A stretch of 64,000 nt of DNA from Oceanobacillus luteolus (GTDB lineage Bacteria; Bacillota; Bacilli; Bacillales; Amphibacillaceae). Position numbers and translations under genes: made by a program. Location: positions 80,043 to 144,042 of the forward strand of contig NZ_JAMBON010000004.1 in assembly GCF_023715655.1 (NCBI RefSeq), read 5' to 3'. A model generated the notes under the pieces. That model was not told the DNA's origin and did no database searches. It saw only the letters and a list, made by a program, of their open reading frames with translations. This document shows, in pieces, positions 1 to 6,855 of this stretch (position 1 is the first letter of the stretch; the number at the start of each line of letters is the position of its first letter).

Positions 1-1
1 C

Positions 2-337
2 ATCGGTAAAACATATCATCTCACCGATCCTGAACCCTACTCCATGAGACAGCTGTATCAAATGCTTGCTGAAAGCTATCTTGGAAGAGAGCCAAAAGGA
101 CAGATTTCCCTTGAGTTGGCAAGTCTTCCGCTGAACTTTTCCAACATAAAAAAATGGTTGAAAGTAGAAAAAGAAGCATTAGCATATTTTAAAATAGATT
201 CATCCTATGATTGCACACAAGCAGTTACGGACCTAAAAGATGCTGACATCGTTTGTCCAGATTTTAAAGTATCGATTTATTCGATGATAGATTTTTATCG
301 GAAATACAAACATGATTATAATAAACATATTTTATAA
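2..337 (+). CDS. SDR-family oxidoreductase, C-terminal fragment (5' end outside window)
   Basis: The reading frame is open from base 2, so the gene begins upstream of the window; the ATG at base 44 is internal. The visible 111 residues start with a GKTYHLTDP-type stretch followed by 'YS' and a helical tail. This resembles the C-terminal substrate-side part of extended short-chain dehydrogenase/epimerase-like proteins in bacilli. The Rossmann NAD(P)-binding half and the catalytic Tyr-x3-Lys are not in view, so the family call rests only on the tail. The gene ends 4 bases before the stop of a converging membrane-protein gene. No substrate can be inferred. Confidence 0.5.
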   Translation: MGKTYHLTDPEPYSMRQLYQMLAESYLGREPKGQISLELASLPLNFSNIKKWLKVEKEALAYFKIDSSYDCTQAVTDLKDADIVCPDFKVSIYSMIDFYRKYKHDYNKHIL

Positions 338-341
338 GTGC

Positions 342-746
342 TCAACCGCTTTTACTATCTTGATTTGATCCTTCTGATGGAGAGGTTTTTATCTTTACCA
401 ATATATTTTTTACGGTATCTTTAACTTTTGGTGATTGGTAAAGGTAGATGCCTCCCTTTATCATTAAAAATAAAAGCCACCCAACCAAAAAAACATGTAT
501 AATAACGACAATACGTGCCCAAGTATTTCCTGCACTCATCTCCTCGGTAATATACCCAAAAGCTTCTTTGGTTGCGTTACCTTGAACTACAAAAAGAAAT
601 GTGAGCAGCGGGGCAAGTAATGAAAAAATGAGGGAAATGACCGCTGGTATACGATATTTATTCATCACCCAAAAAATCGCGCCGGTCAACAGCCCTATAA
701 AGATGAAAATGATATAAAAAATGATTTCAATGGATAAACTGCCCAT
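342..746 (-). CDS. Hypothetical membrane protein with about four TM segments
   Basis: A protein of about 134 residues with hydrophobic segments near residues 5-25, 35-55 and 80-100 (start-adjusted) and a polar, lysine- and serine-rich C-terminal tail ending NQDSKSG. I do not recognise a family. The ATG at 746 is chosen over a GTG three codons upstream because GTTAGGAG lies about 7 bases before it. The gene converges on the SDR fragment with almost no spacing, and upstream of it lies a 430-base gene-free stretch. It probably sits in the cytoplasmic membrane; no function can be assigned from context. Confidence 0.6.
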   Translation of the reverse strand: MGSLSIEIIFYIIFIFIGLLTGAIFWVMNKYRIPAVISLIFSLLAPLLTFLFVVQGNATKEAFGYITEEMSAGNTWARIVVIIHVFLVGWLLFLMIKGGIYLYQSPKVKDTVKNILVKIKTSPSEGSNQDSKSG

Positions 747-1176
747 TATATCCACTCCTAACTACTAAAAATTACTTCCTTTCTATAAATTATAGGTGTA
801 TTAACTATTTATGTCTACGTATAAAATAATTATTTTTAAGAAAATTTCTAAACATTCCCACAAGAGCGAGGAATGTTATTAATCAAACAAAAAAGACTAG
901 CCTCAAATGGAGACTAGCCTTTCAATTATTATGTAGGTACAGGCCACAATTGCCGTATTTCTGAAATAAAAAGTTTTAAACCACCACTTCTCACAAGTGG
1001 GTGTTTGCAGAAACCTTCCTGTCTTCCGTTCAGCGACGGCCCGACATTCGAGCTCCAATATAAAACTCCCTATTCATCATTTAGAGGTTAAAACTTAATT
1101 CCATACGAACATTGTAGCTTGTATCCTTATATTACACCTTCTCATTTATAAATGCAATAGTAAATTTCTTACATTT
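747..1176. other. Gene-free stretch of about 430 bases
   Basis: There is no credible ORF here. It contains an AT-rich upstream region (750-890), a nine-base direct repeat (gactagcct at about 897 and 914) and, at 975-1075, a GC-richer block with a perfect six-base hairpin that looks like the edge of an IS200/IS605-type element (separate entry). The rest is AT-rich with no convincing terminator. Confidence 0.6.
975..1075 (-). mobile_element. Possible IS200/IS605-type transposon end or omega-RNA remnant
   Basis: The block contains CCACTT-ctcac-AAGTGG (984-1000), flanked on the other side by a GC-rich tract (cagcgacggcccgacattcg) that stands out from AT-rich surroundings. Read on the minus strand, the order GC-rich tract, short linker, hairpin with AAGTGG, then GGTTT resembles the non-coding end left by IS200/IS605 (tnpA/tnpB) elements in bacilli. 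No transposase or TnpB frame is nearby, so at most this is a solo end. The resemblance is from memory and unverified. Confidence 0.3.
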
Positions 1177-1881
1177 CTACACATGTTGGACACCGATAAT
1201 ATCTAGATTCGTTATAATACCTATGAGTTTTTCCGTCTCGATCCCATTATTTGTAATGAGTAAAGCTTCCAATCGATTGCCTCTGCCAAATTGCTTTTTA
1301 AAAATATCAACTGCCTCTAGTACGGAAGTATTTGCGGGGATAAATCGATAGTTGTCATTCGTTTCATAGTCCAACACTTCTTTCACAGTTGCATCTTCTG
1401 GAAGTTTATTTCCTCTATACATATTCCCAGCGAGCCAAAATGCTATTGCGCGCTGACTAATTAAACCCTTGAATTTTTGCTCATGATAAACCGGAAACTT
1501 AGTCACTTTCTTTTCATGTATCAATGCTAAAAGTTTCGTTAGTCGTTCAGTCTCCTGAAGGTAAATAACTTCCTTAATAAATTGCGGTGATACCAGCCTT
1601 GGTTGGAGGAGTTCTTTTTCAATACATTCAATTCGACTTACTGTAGAACCATGCGGTTCTGCGATGGCATACGTCATATCAACTTTATTATGTACAATTG
1701 CATTTCTGAGTTCTGCAAATTCCAAAAGATCATCACTATACCTGCCGATTATCGCATTTCGATGCTTCAGCATATGTACCATTTTTGAAAAACCTAAATT
1801 ACGGCCATTATTTATAATTTCCTTCATCTTTTTTTCAATCCGGTTGAATGCAGTCAAAAAACGTTCCGAATTCCGATACAT
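1177..1881 (-). CDS. CBS-pair protein with HEPN-like N-terminal domain
   Basis: 234 residues. The N-terminal 90 residues are helical and contain LRNAIVHN (R59 to H64), an exact R-x4-H motif as in HEPN domains. Residues about 105-165 and 170-232 form two CBS motifs (VTKFPVYHEQKFKGLIS and a second repeat ending LIGIITNLDIIGV), which usually bind adenine nucleotides. A reasonable inference is an adenosine-ligand-sensing protein whose HEPN-like part may bind or cut RNA or only serve as a helical dimer scaffold. AGGAG precedes the ATG at 1881. It is flanked by gene-free sequence downstream and has no obvious operon partner. CBS assignment is firm; HEPN is motif-based. Confidence 0.75.
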   Translation of the reverse strand: MYRNSERFLTAFNRIEKKMKEIINNGRNLGFSKMVHMLKHRNAIIGRYSDDLLEFAELRNAIVHNKVDMTYAIAEPHGSTVSRIECIEKELLQPRLVSPQFIKEVIYLQETERLTKLLALIHEKKVTKFPVYHEQKFKGLISQRAIAFWLAGNMYRGNKLPEDATVKEVLDYETNDNYRFIPANTSVLEAVDIFKKQFGRGNRLEALLITNNGIETEKLIGIITNLDIIGVQHV

Positions 1882-2011
1882 TTCGATTCTCCTATATAAT
1901 AGATATCATTAAATCCAAGTATAAATTAGTTGAGTTTCTTAGACTAGTATAATGGAAGCCCACGATAGAAATAAAAAATGGGACTGGAGGTTCTGAGACC
2001 TCCATATCCCA

Positions 2012-2263
2012 CTATACCATGTAAATAACTAGTGCAATAAGTGATGCTAGAGTTGCAATAATATAAATCCAAGTAAGTAATGGTATGTTTGTTTTCCATG
2101 ATGTTCTCTCATACTCCAATGAGCGGTTAAATTCATCTTGGAAAGTTTCACTGCTTTCTTCATAAGCCTTTTGTTTTTGTTCTTCTTCCTTTAGAACCCG
2201 GTAGGTGATTACAGTTGCCACTAAACATACGACAATAATTAATCCAACTGTAAATGCGTTCAA
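2012..2263 (-). CDS. Small two-TM membrane protein
   Basis: 83 residues with an N-terminal TM helix (FTVGLIIVVCLVATVITY), a charged coiled segment rich in Glu and Lys (about 23-50), and a C-terminal TM helix (WIYIIATLASLIALVIYMV). The chosen TTG at 2263 has AAGGGGG about 8 bases upstream; an in-frame TTG at 2284 would overlap the preceding OsmC gene and lacks a spaced RBS. It follows the OsmC gene by 13 bases on the same strand and is probably cotranscribed. I recognise no family. Confidence 0.6.
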   Translation of the reverse strand: MNAFTVGLIIVVCLVATVITYRVLKEEEQKQKAYEESSETFQDEFNRSLEYERTSWKTNIPLLTWIYIIATLASLIALVIYMV

Positions 2264-2276
2264 GATTTCTTCCCCC

Positions 2277-2708
2277 TTAATCAAGCTCCACTATTTTCTT
2301 TGCTCCTCCATTCAACGAATAACTCGCCTTCAGGGTAGCATTTAAAGAGTAAGCAACGGAGCAATATTTATTTAATGATAACTCAATCGCTCGATACAAT
2401 TTCTCCTCAGCGATATCCCCTGAAATCGTATAATGTAAATTTATCGTTGTAAAGCGTCTTGGATGGCTTTGCGCCTTATCTCCTGTTGCCTGGACAGTAA
2501 AATTTTCAGGCGTAAGCTTCATTTTCTCTAATATAGAAATAATGTCCATCCCGGTACAACCAATCACTGCGCCTAGCAGCATTTCAGTTGGACTTGCACC
2601 TTGATTTCCCCCACCAAACTCAGGAACAGCGTCTGTAATTAATTGATGCCCAGAGGCTGTCATTCCAGTAAATAACCGTTTACCTCGCCAATCCATTTTT
2701 AATTCCAA
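2277..2708 (-). CDS. OsmC/Ohr-family peroxiredoxin-like protein
   Basis: 143 residues from the TTG at 2708, which is preceded by GAAGAGGTG. OsmC/Ohr proteins reduce organic hydroperoxides with a pair of conserved cysteines; here Cys51 (in GCTGMDII) and Cys116 (in KYCSVAY) occupy the expected places. The GGGNQGASPTEMLLGA stretch is the usual N-terminal OsmC signature. It is cytoplasmic. The small membrane protein follows directly on the same strand. The exact subgroup (OsmC, Ohr or YhfA-like) is not settled by inspection; the spacing looks closer to the YhfA/OsmC-like group. Confidence 0.85.
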   Translation of the reverse strand: MELKMDWRGKRLFTGMTASGHQLITDAVPEFGGGNQGASPTEMLLGAVIGCTGMDIISILEKMKLTPENFTVQATGDKAQSHPRRFTTINLHYTISGDIAEEKLYRAIELSLNKYCSVAYSLNATLKASYSLNGGAKKIVELD

Positions 2709-2891
2709 GAAAATCACCTCTTCATCTGTACACTGCATCTTTATATTACACGATAATTGGATAATTAATTCTTACCTCCATTACACCACAACTAACCTTA
2801 AAATGCTATTTACTTTTTAATTATTCGTTTAAATCTTTTTATTGGAGCAGTAAAAAGCCAAAGCGTATAATAGTAATGAGAGGTGATTTCG

Positions 2892-3668
2892 ATGTGTTTA
2901 ATCCATTTTAATATACAAGGACATCCAAACTATAACTTGATTGTCGCTGCAAATCGTGATGAATTCTACAAGAGACCAACAGAAAAAGCTCATTTCTGGC
3001 CAGATGCACCACATTTATTGGCTGGACGTGATCTGGTGCAGAAAGGAACTTGGCTCGGCATTACAAAAGAAGGACGTTTTGCAGCCTTGACGAACATTCG
3101 GGATTTATCCTTGGAGGGAAAAGATAAGAAATCACGTGGTGCAATCGTCCGTGGCTTTTTAACTTCTACCGATTCCCCTGTCGACTACCTAACTAAAATC
3201 AGTCAAGAAAAAGACACATATGCTGGATTTAATATACTTGTCGGTAATTCCCAGGAACTTTTCCATTACAATAATATTGAAGATAAGATTGTACAAGTAA
3301 CACCAGGCACCCATAGCTTAAGTAACGCATCTTTAAATACCCCTTGGCCAAAAGTTATAAAAGGAAAAAAGATGCTTGGAGATTATTTTCGACAATCTGA
3401 CAAAATAAAGACCGAACACCTCTTCCAAATACTAGAAAATAATGAACAAGCACAGGATTCACATCTGCCAAATACGGGTATTGGGTTAGAGATGGAACGT
3501 CAACTATCTGCTTCATTTATTAAAACACCGGAGTATGGCACACGATCTGCAACGGTCTTACTTATTGACCGAAACAACCAGGTCATCTTTAAAGAGCGGA
3601 CATACAAAAAAGGCATTCTAGTTGGAGAAGAAGAATTCTCATTTTCAATTCCAACTTCTACAGCTTAA
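2892..3668 (+). CDS. NRDE (TANGO2-like) family protein
   Basis: 258 residues. The start ATG at 2892 gives the family-typical MCLI N-terminus and is preceded by GAGAGGTG; an in-frame GTG at 2883 lies inside that RBS. The diagnostic AANRDEFYKRP motif follows at residues 19-29, then LLAGRDL and GTWLGI, all typical of the NRDE/TANGO2 (formerly DUF833) family. The biochemical role in bacteria is unsettled; the fold belongs to Ntn-hydrolase-like proteins with an N-terminal Cys. The gene is monocistronic, with 260 bases before cydA. Confidence 0.85.
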   Translation: MCLIHFNIQGHPNYNLIVAANRDEFYKRPTEKAHFWPDAPHLLAGRDLVQKGTWLGITKEGRFAALTNIRDLSLEGKDKKSRGAIVRGFLTSTDSPVDYLTKISQEKDTYAGFNILVGNSQELFHYNNIEDKIVQVTPGTHSLSNASLNTPWPKVIKGKKMLGDYFRQSDKIKTEHLFQILENNEQAQDSHLPNTGIGLEMERQLSASFIKTPEYGTRSATVLLIDRNNQVIFKERTYKKGILVGEEEFSFSIPTSTA

Positions 3669-3819
3669 TTGCAATGTATTTCACAATCTTTTGCGTTCTG
3701 TACCATGGCAATAACCCACTTTTATTACAAGTGATAATTCATGAAAAATGGTGCATAATAAAACAACAGGGTTTGAAAAATTGTCATAAGTACATAGGAT
3801 TATCCTGTTAGAAATACGT

Positions 3820-3866
3820 TACAATAGAGAAACAAAATAGTTTTTACTATGTACGCAGTAAAAACT
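3820..3866 (+). promoter_or_regulatory. cydA promoter -10 and perfect 5'-leader stem-loop
   Basis: A TACAAT -10 element lies at 3820-3825 with a poor -35. Starting about 7 bases after the likely transcription start is a perfect 10-bp inverted repeat, AGTTTTTACT (3839-3848) and AGTAAAAACT (3857-3866) around an 8-base loop, then GTTTTTCC. It could be a repressor operator, a 5' mRNA-stabilising hairpin or a weak attenuator. It does not match the TTGTGAA-N4-TTCACAA Rex consensus. Confidence 0.5.
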
Positions 3867-3927
3867 GTTTTTCCTTATGTTCAATACTACACGAACTTAA
3901 CGCGCAAATGAAAAGGAGGAAAAACAA

Positions 3928-5289
3928 GTGATATTTGATGATCCCGTATTCGCAAGCAGGATGTTGACCTTATTGACCTTATCCGTGCACATACTCTATG
4001 CCACAGTTGGGGTCGGGATTCCACTGATGATTATAATTGCCCAGTGGATAGGAATTAAAAAGAATGATAACCACTATATCTTAATGGCACGACGCTGGGC
4101 ACGTGGGTTTGTCATTACAGTTGCTGTAGGGGTCGTAACCGGTACAATTATTGGTCTGCAGCTCTCACTTCTGTGGCCAAACTTTATGGAACTTGCTGGT
4201 AATATCATTGCACTTCCGCTATTCATGGAAGTCTTTGCCTTTTTCTTCGAAGCAATATTCTTAGGGATTTACCTTTATACTTGGGATCGCTTCGAAAATC
4301 AAAAGAAACATTTTCTTTTACTGATTCCAGTCGCTCTCGGTGCTGGTATGTCAGCTTATTTCATAACGGTGGTAAACGGCTTTATGAACGCCCCTCAAGG
4401 ATTTGATATCGTTGATGGCACACTCGTAAACGCGAACCCCGTACTAGCTATGTTCAACCTGGCAGCACCTACAAAAGTTGCTCACGTACTTGCAACAGCC
4501 TATATGACATCAGCCTTTATTCTTGCTACCATTGCAGCCTTTTGTTTAATTAGAGGCTCTAAGCAGGCTTATCATAAAAAAGCACTTCATATGACAATGA
4601 AAATCGGGCTTATATTCTCTATTGCAGCAGCATTGATTGGTGATTTCTCTGGTAAATATTTGGCAGAGTATCAGCCGGAAAAACTCGCAGCTGCAGAATG
4701 GCATTTTGAAACAGAACGTGGTGCACCACTTGTGATGTACGGTGTACTTGATGAAGAAACTCAAGAAGTGAAATATGGCATTAAGATTCCTTATGCATTA
4801 AGTATTTTAGCATTTGGCTCGCCTAATGCTGAGGTAATTGGTCTTAATGAATTTCCGGTTGAAGAACAACCACCGCTTGAAGTCCATTACTACTTCGACA
4901 TTATGGTTACGATTGGATCGTTTATGATTGTGGTGGCACTTCTTTACTGGTTTGGAATGCGACAAGGCTATAGTTTCGTTACTAGTAAATGGTTCCGTTG
5001 GATCATCGTCCTTGGCGGACCACTATCCATGCTAGCGATCGAGGCGGGTTGGTGGCTTGCTGAATTTGGACGTCAGCCTTGGATTCTTCGAGGAATAATG
5101 ACAGTTGACCAAGCTGCAACTTCAAGTGATTATGTTGGTCACATGTTTGTTCTATTCGCCATACTTTATGCGATATTAATGATAGGTACGCTAGTCATTT
5201 TACGTAAGATATTTGCTAACAATCCTGTTGAAAAAGAACTAGCTAAACTGGATGCTGAAAAAGGTGGTGGACAGACATGGAAATCCTAG
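3928..5289 (+). CDS. cydA: Cytochrome bd ubiquinol/menaquinol oxidase subunit I
   Basis: 453 residues with about nine TM helices. CydA carries hemes b558, b595 and d and the quinol site, and reduces O2 to water at the membrane. Visible features are the N-terminal heme-ligand histidine in LTLSVHILYATVG (H21) and the GRQPW motif near residue 380 (EFGRQPWILRGIM). The periplasmic Q-loop is short, as in firmicute enzymes. The GTG start at 3928 has AAGGAGG 8 bases upstream. The stop overlaps the cydB start by 13 bases, so translation is likely coupled. The cydDC assembly genes are not downstream, as in Bacillus subtilis, but lie on the opposite strand. Confidence 0.95.
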   Translation: MIFDDPVFASRMLTLLTLSVHILYATVGVGIPLMIIIAQWIGIKKNDNHYILMARRWARGFVITVAVGVVTGTIIGLQLSLLWPNFMELAGNIIALPLFMEVFAFFFEAIFLGIYLYTWDRFENQKKHFLLLIPVALGAGMSAYFITVVNGFMNAPQGFDIVDGTLVNANPVLAMFNLAAPTKVAHVLATAYMTSAFILATIAAFCLIRGSKQAYHKKALHMTMKIGLIFSIAAALIGDFSGKYLAEYQPEKLAAAEWHFETERGAPLVMYGVLDEETQEVKYGIKIPYALSILAFGSPNAEVIGLNEFPVEEQPPLEVHYYFDIMVTIGSFMIVVALLYWFGMRQGYSFVTSKWFRWIIVLGGPLSMLAIEAGWWLAEFGRQPWILRGIMTVDQAATSSDYVGHMFVLFAILYAILMIGTLVILRKIFANNPVEKELAKLDAEKGGGQTWKS

Positions 5290-6287
5290 GTATTTCTGTA
5301 CTTTGGACGTTTCTTTTTGGTTATGTAATTCTCGGTTCCATAGACTTTGGCGCTGGATTCTTCAACGCATACAGTATCTTTACTGGAAAAGAGCGGGTCC
5401 TGTCGAAAATAATTCAACGTTACCTTTCTCCAGTTTGGGAAGTAACGAATGTATTCTTTGTATTCTTTTTTGTAGGGATTGTAGGATTCTTCCCGCAATC
5501 AGCCTTCTACTTTGGAACGATTCTCCTTGTACCAGGAAGCATCGCTTTAATTCTGATGGCTATCCGCGGATCGTATTATGCTTTTGAATCCTACGGTACA
5601 AAAGGACATAAAGGTTATGCCTTCATGTACGGTTTGGCTGGCTTATTAATCCCAGCTTCTCTATCCGTTGTTCTTGCAATTGCTCAAGGTGGCTTTGTCG
5701 AAATCGTCGAAGGTTCCCCTGTTCTTGATTATTTCGCATTGTTTACAAGTCCACTATCATGGTCAATTGTTGTACTCGCACTTGTAGCGGTACTCTATAT
5801 TTCTGCAGTATTCCTTACTTGGTATGCAGACAAAGCAAAAGATGCGGATGCAAGGGATTTAATGCGAAAATATGCGCTCTTCTGGGCTGTTCCATTGATT
5901 GTAGCAGCTTCAGGGATTATCATTGAGCTCTACTCGCATAATCGTGCACTGTTCGATGGGATTATGAATTTATGGTATATGTTTGCAATTTCCTTTGTAC
6001 TCTGGGCATTGACTGTATGGTTCATTTGGAAAAGAAGGAACTATACGACAGCTGTGTGGTTACTCATTGGCCAGTTTGCTTTTGCGTTCTATGGGTATGG
6101 AATAGCGCATTATCCATACTTGCTCTATCCACACTTATCTATTTATGAGGGGTTCACCAACCAAGCAATGGCCATCTCACTAGTAGTGGTGTTTGTACTT
6201 GGCCTTGCGCTCTTGATTCCATCACTCTACCTGTTGGTTCGATTATTCCTTTTCGATAAGGATTACATCCAAGGAAATAAGGAGTGA
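5277..6287 (+). CDS. cydB: Cytochrome bd oxidase subunit II
   Basis: 336 residues, highly hydrophobic with about eight TM helices and a GSIDFGAGFF stretch near the N-terminus typical of CydB. It pairs with CydA to form the heterodimeric oxidase core and carries no heme ligands itself in most members. The ATG at 5277 lies inside the cydA end, and its stop (6285-6287) lies within the ribosome binding region of the next small gene. This gives a tight cydA-cydB-cydS unit closed by a strong terminator. Confidence 0.95.
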   Translation: MEILGISVLWTFLFGYVILGSIDFGAGFFNAYSIFTGKERVLSKIIQRYLSPVWEVTNVFFVFFFVGIVGFFPQSAFYFGTILLVPGSIALILMAIRGSYYAFESYGTKGHKGYAFMYGLAGLLIPASLSVVLAIAQGGFVEIVEGSPVLDYFALFTSPLSWSIVVLALVAVLYISAVFLTWYADKAKDADARDLMRKYALFWAVPLIVAASGIIIELYSHNRALFDGIMNLWYMFAISFVLWALTVWFIWKRRNYTTAVWLLIGQFAFAFYGYGIAHYPYLLYPHLSIYEGFTNQAMAISLVVVFVLGLALLIPSLYLLVRLFLFDKDYIQGNKE

Positions 6288-6292
6288 ACGAG

Positions 6293-6406
6293 ATGTTTAA
6301 TGATTTTCTTATGTTTGTGGCCCCAGGCCTTACGATCGTCGCAGCCATTGCACTTGCTTTTGTATTTGCAAAATATGATGATGTTGTACGTGAGGATGAG
6401 GAATAA
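6293..6406 (+). CDS. cydS: CydS-like small third subunit of cytochrome bd
   Basis: A 37-codon ORF: a short polar start (MFNDFLMF), one TM helix (VAPGLTIVAAIALAFVFA) and an acidic tail (KYDDVVREDEE). AAGGAG overlaps the cydB stop and lies 8 bases before the ATG. The known CydS of Geobacillus cytochrome bd is a single-TM peptide of about 33 residues encoded right after cydB; size, topology and position all agree here. The sequence itself is too short for a firm homology claim. A terminator follows 7 bases later, so it is the last gene of the operon. Confidence 0.8.
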   Translation: MFNDFLMFVAPGLTIVAAIALAFVFAKYDDVVREDEE

Positions 6407-6411
6407 TAATT

Positions 6412-6450
6412 AAAAAAGTGATTGCCGGAAAAGGGCAATCACTTTTTATT
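6412..6450 (+). terminator. Intrinsic terminator of cydABS
   Basis: AAAAAGTGATTGCC and GGCAATCACTTTTT form a perfect 14-bp stem with a 7-base loop, followed by a T-run. It is placed directly after cydS. Confidence 0.95.
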
Positions 6451-6500
6451 TTGTCATTAAATGCAATTCATAAAATAAATGGGATAAATAGGGCTCTATT

Positions 6501-6820
6501 GACATGAACCAGATGATTTTACTTAGCCATACGACATGAAAGGCTTCCTCTGGTCATGAACGTGATGATTCGCATTGGATTCGTGACATGAGATGGCTCC
6601 TCTAGTCATAAATGGGAAAATTCGCATTGAATACGTGACATGAGATGGCTCCTCTAGTCAAGAACGAGAAGATTCATATGAGATTCGTGACATGAGAAGG
6701 CCTCTCTGGTCATGAATGAGAAGATTCATATGAGATTCGTGACATGAAAAGGCTCCTCTGGTCATGGACGGGAAGATTCGCATTGGATTCGTGACATGAC
6801 CAAGACTCTCTTGTTATAAA
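6501..6820. repeat. Tandem array 1: six 52-bp degenerate units
   Basis: The word GACATG recurs at 6533, 6585, 6637, 6689, 6741 and 6793, exactly 52 bases apart each time, with a further half-match at 6501. Within each unit, CATGA and (G)TCATG form a short inverted repeat around GAG..CTC, followed by a less conserved GAAGATTCGCATTGGATTCGT-like part. The array fills the gap between the cydABS terminator and the converging end of cydC. A 52-base period is not divisible by three and no long frame runs through it, so it is non-coding. Confidence 0.9.
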
Positions 6821-6855
6821 AAAAGATTTCCTAGGTTTCTTCACGACTTGATGTC

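Noticed and set aside
893..925. Terminator-like sequence with gactagcct twice
   Set aside because: The two copies are direct, not inverted, so they cannot form a hairpin stem.
3669..3830. Rex operator upstream of cydA
   Set aside because: No stretch approaches TTGTGAA-N4-TTCACAA; the best local matches fail at several conserved positions.
5252..5587. 111-codon plus-strand ORF across the cydA-cydB junction
   Set aside because: It lies out of frame within cydB, has no RBS and encodes no recognisable domain; cydB explains the sequence.
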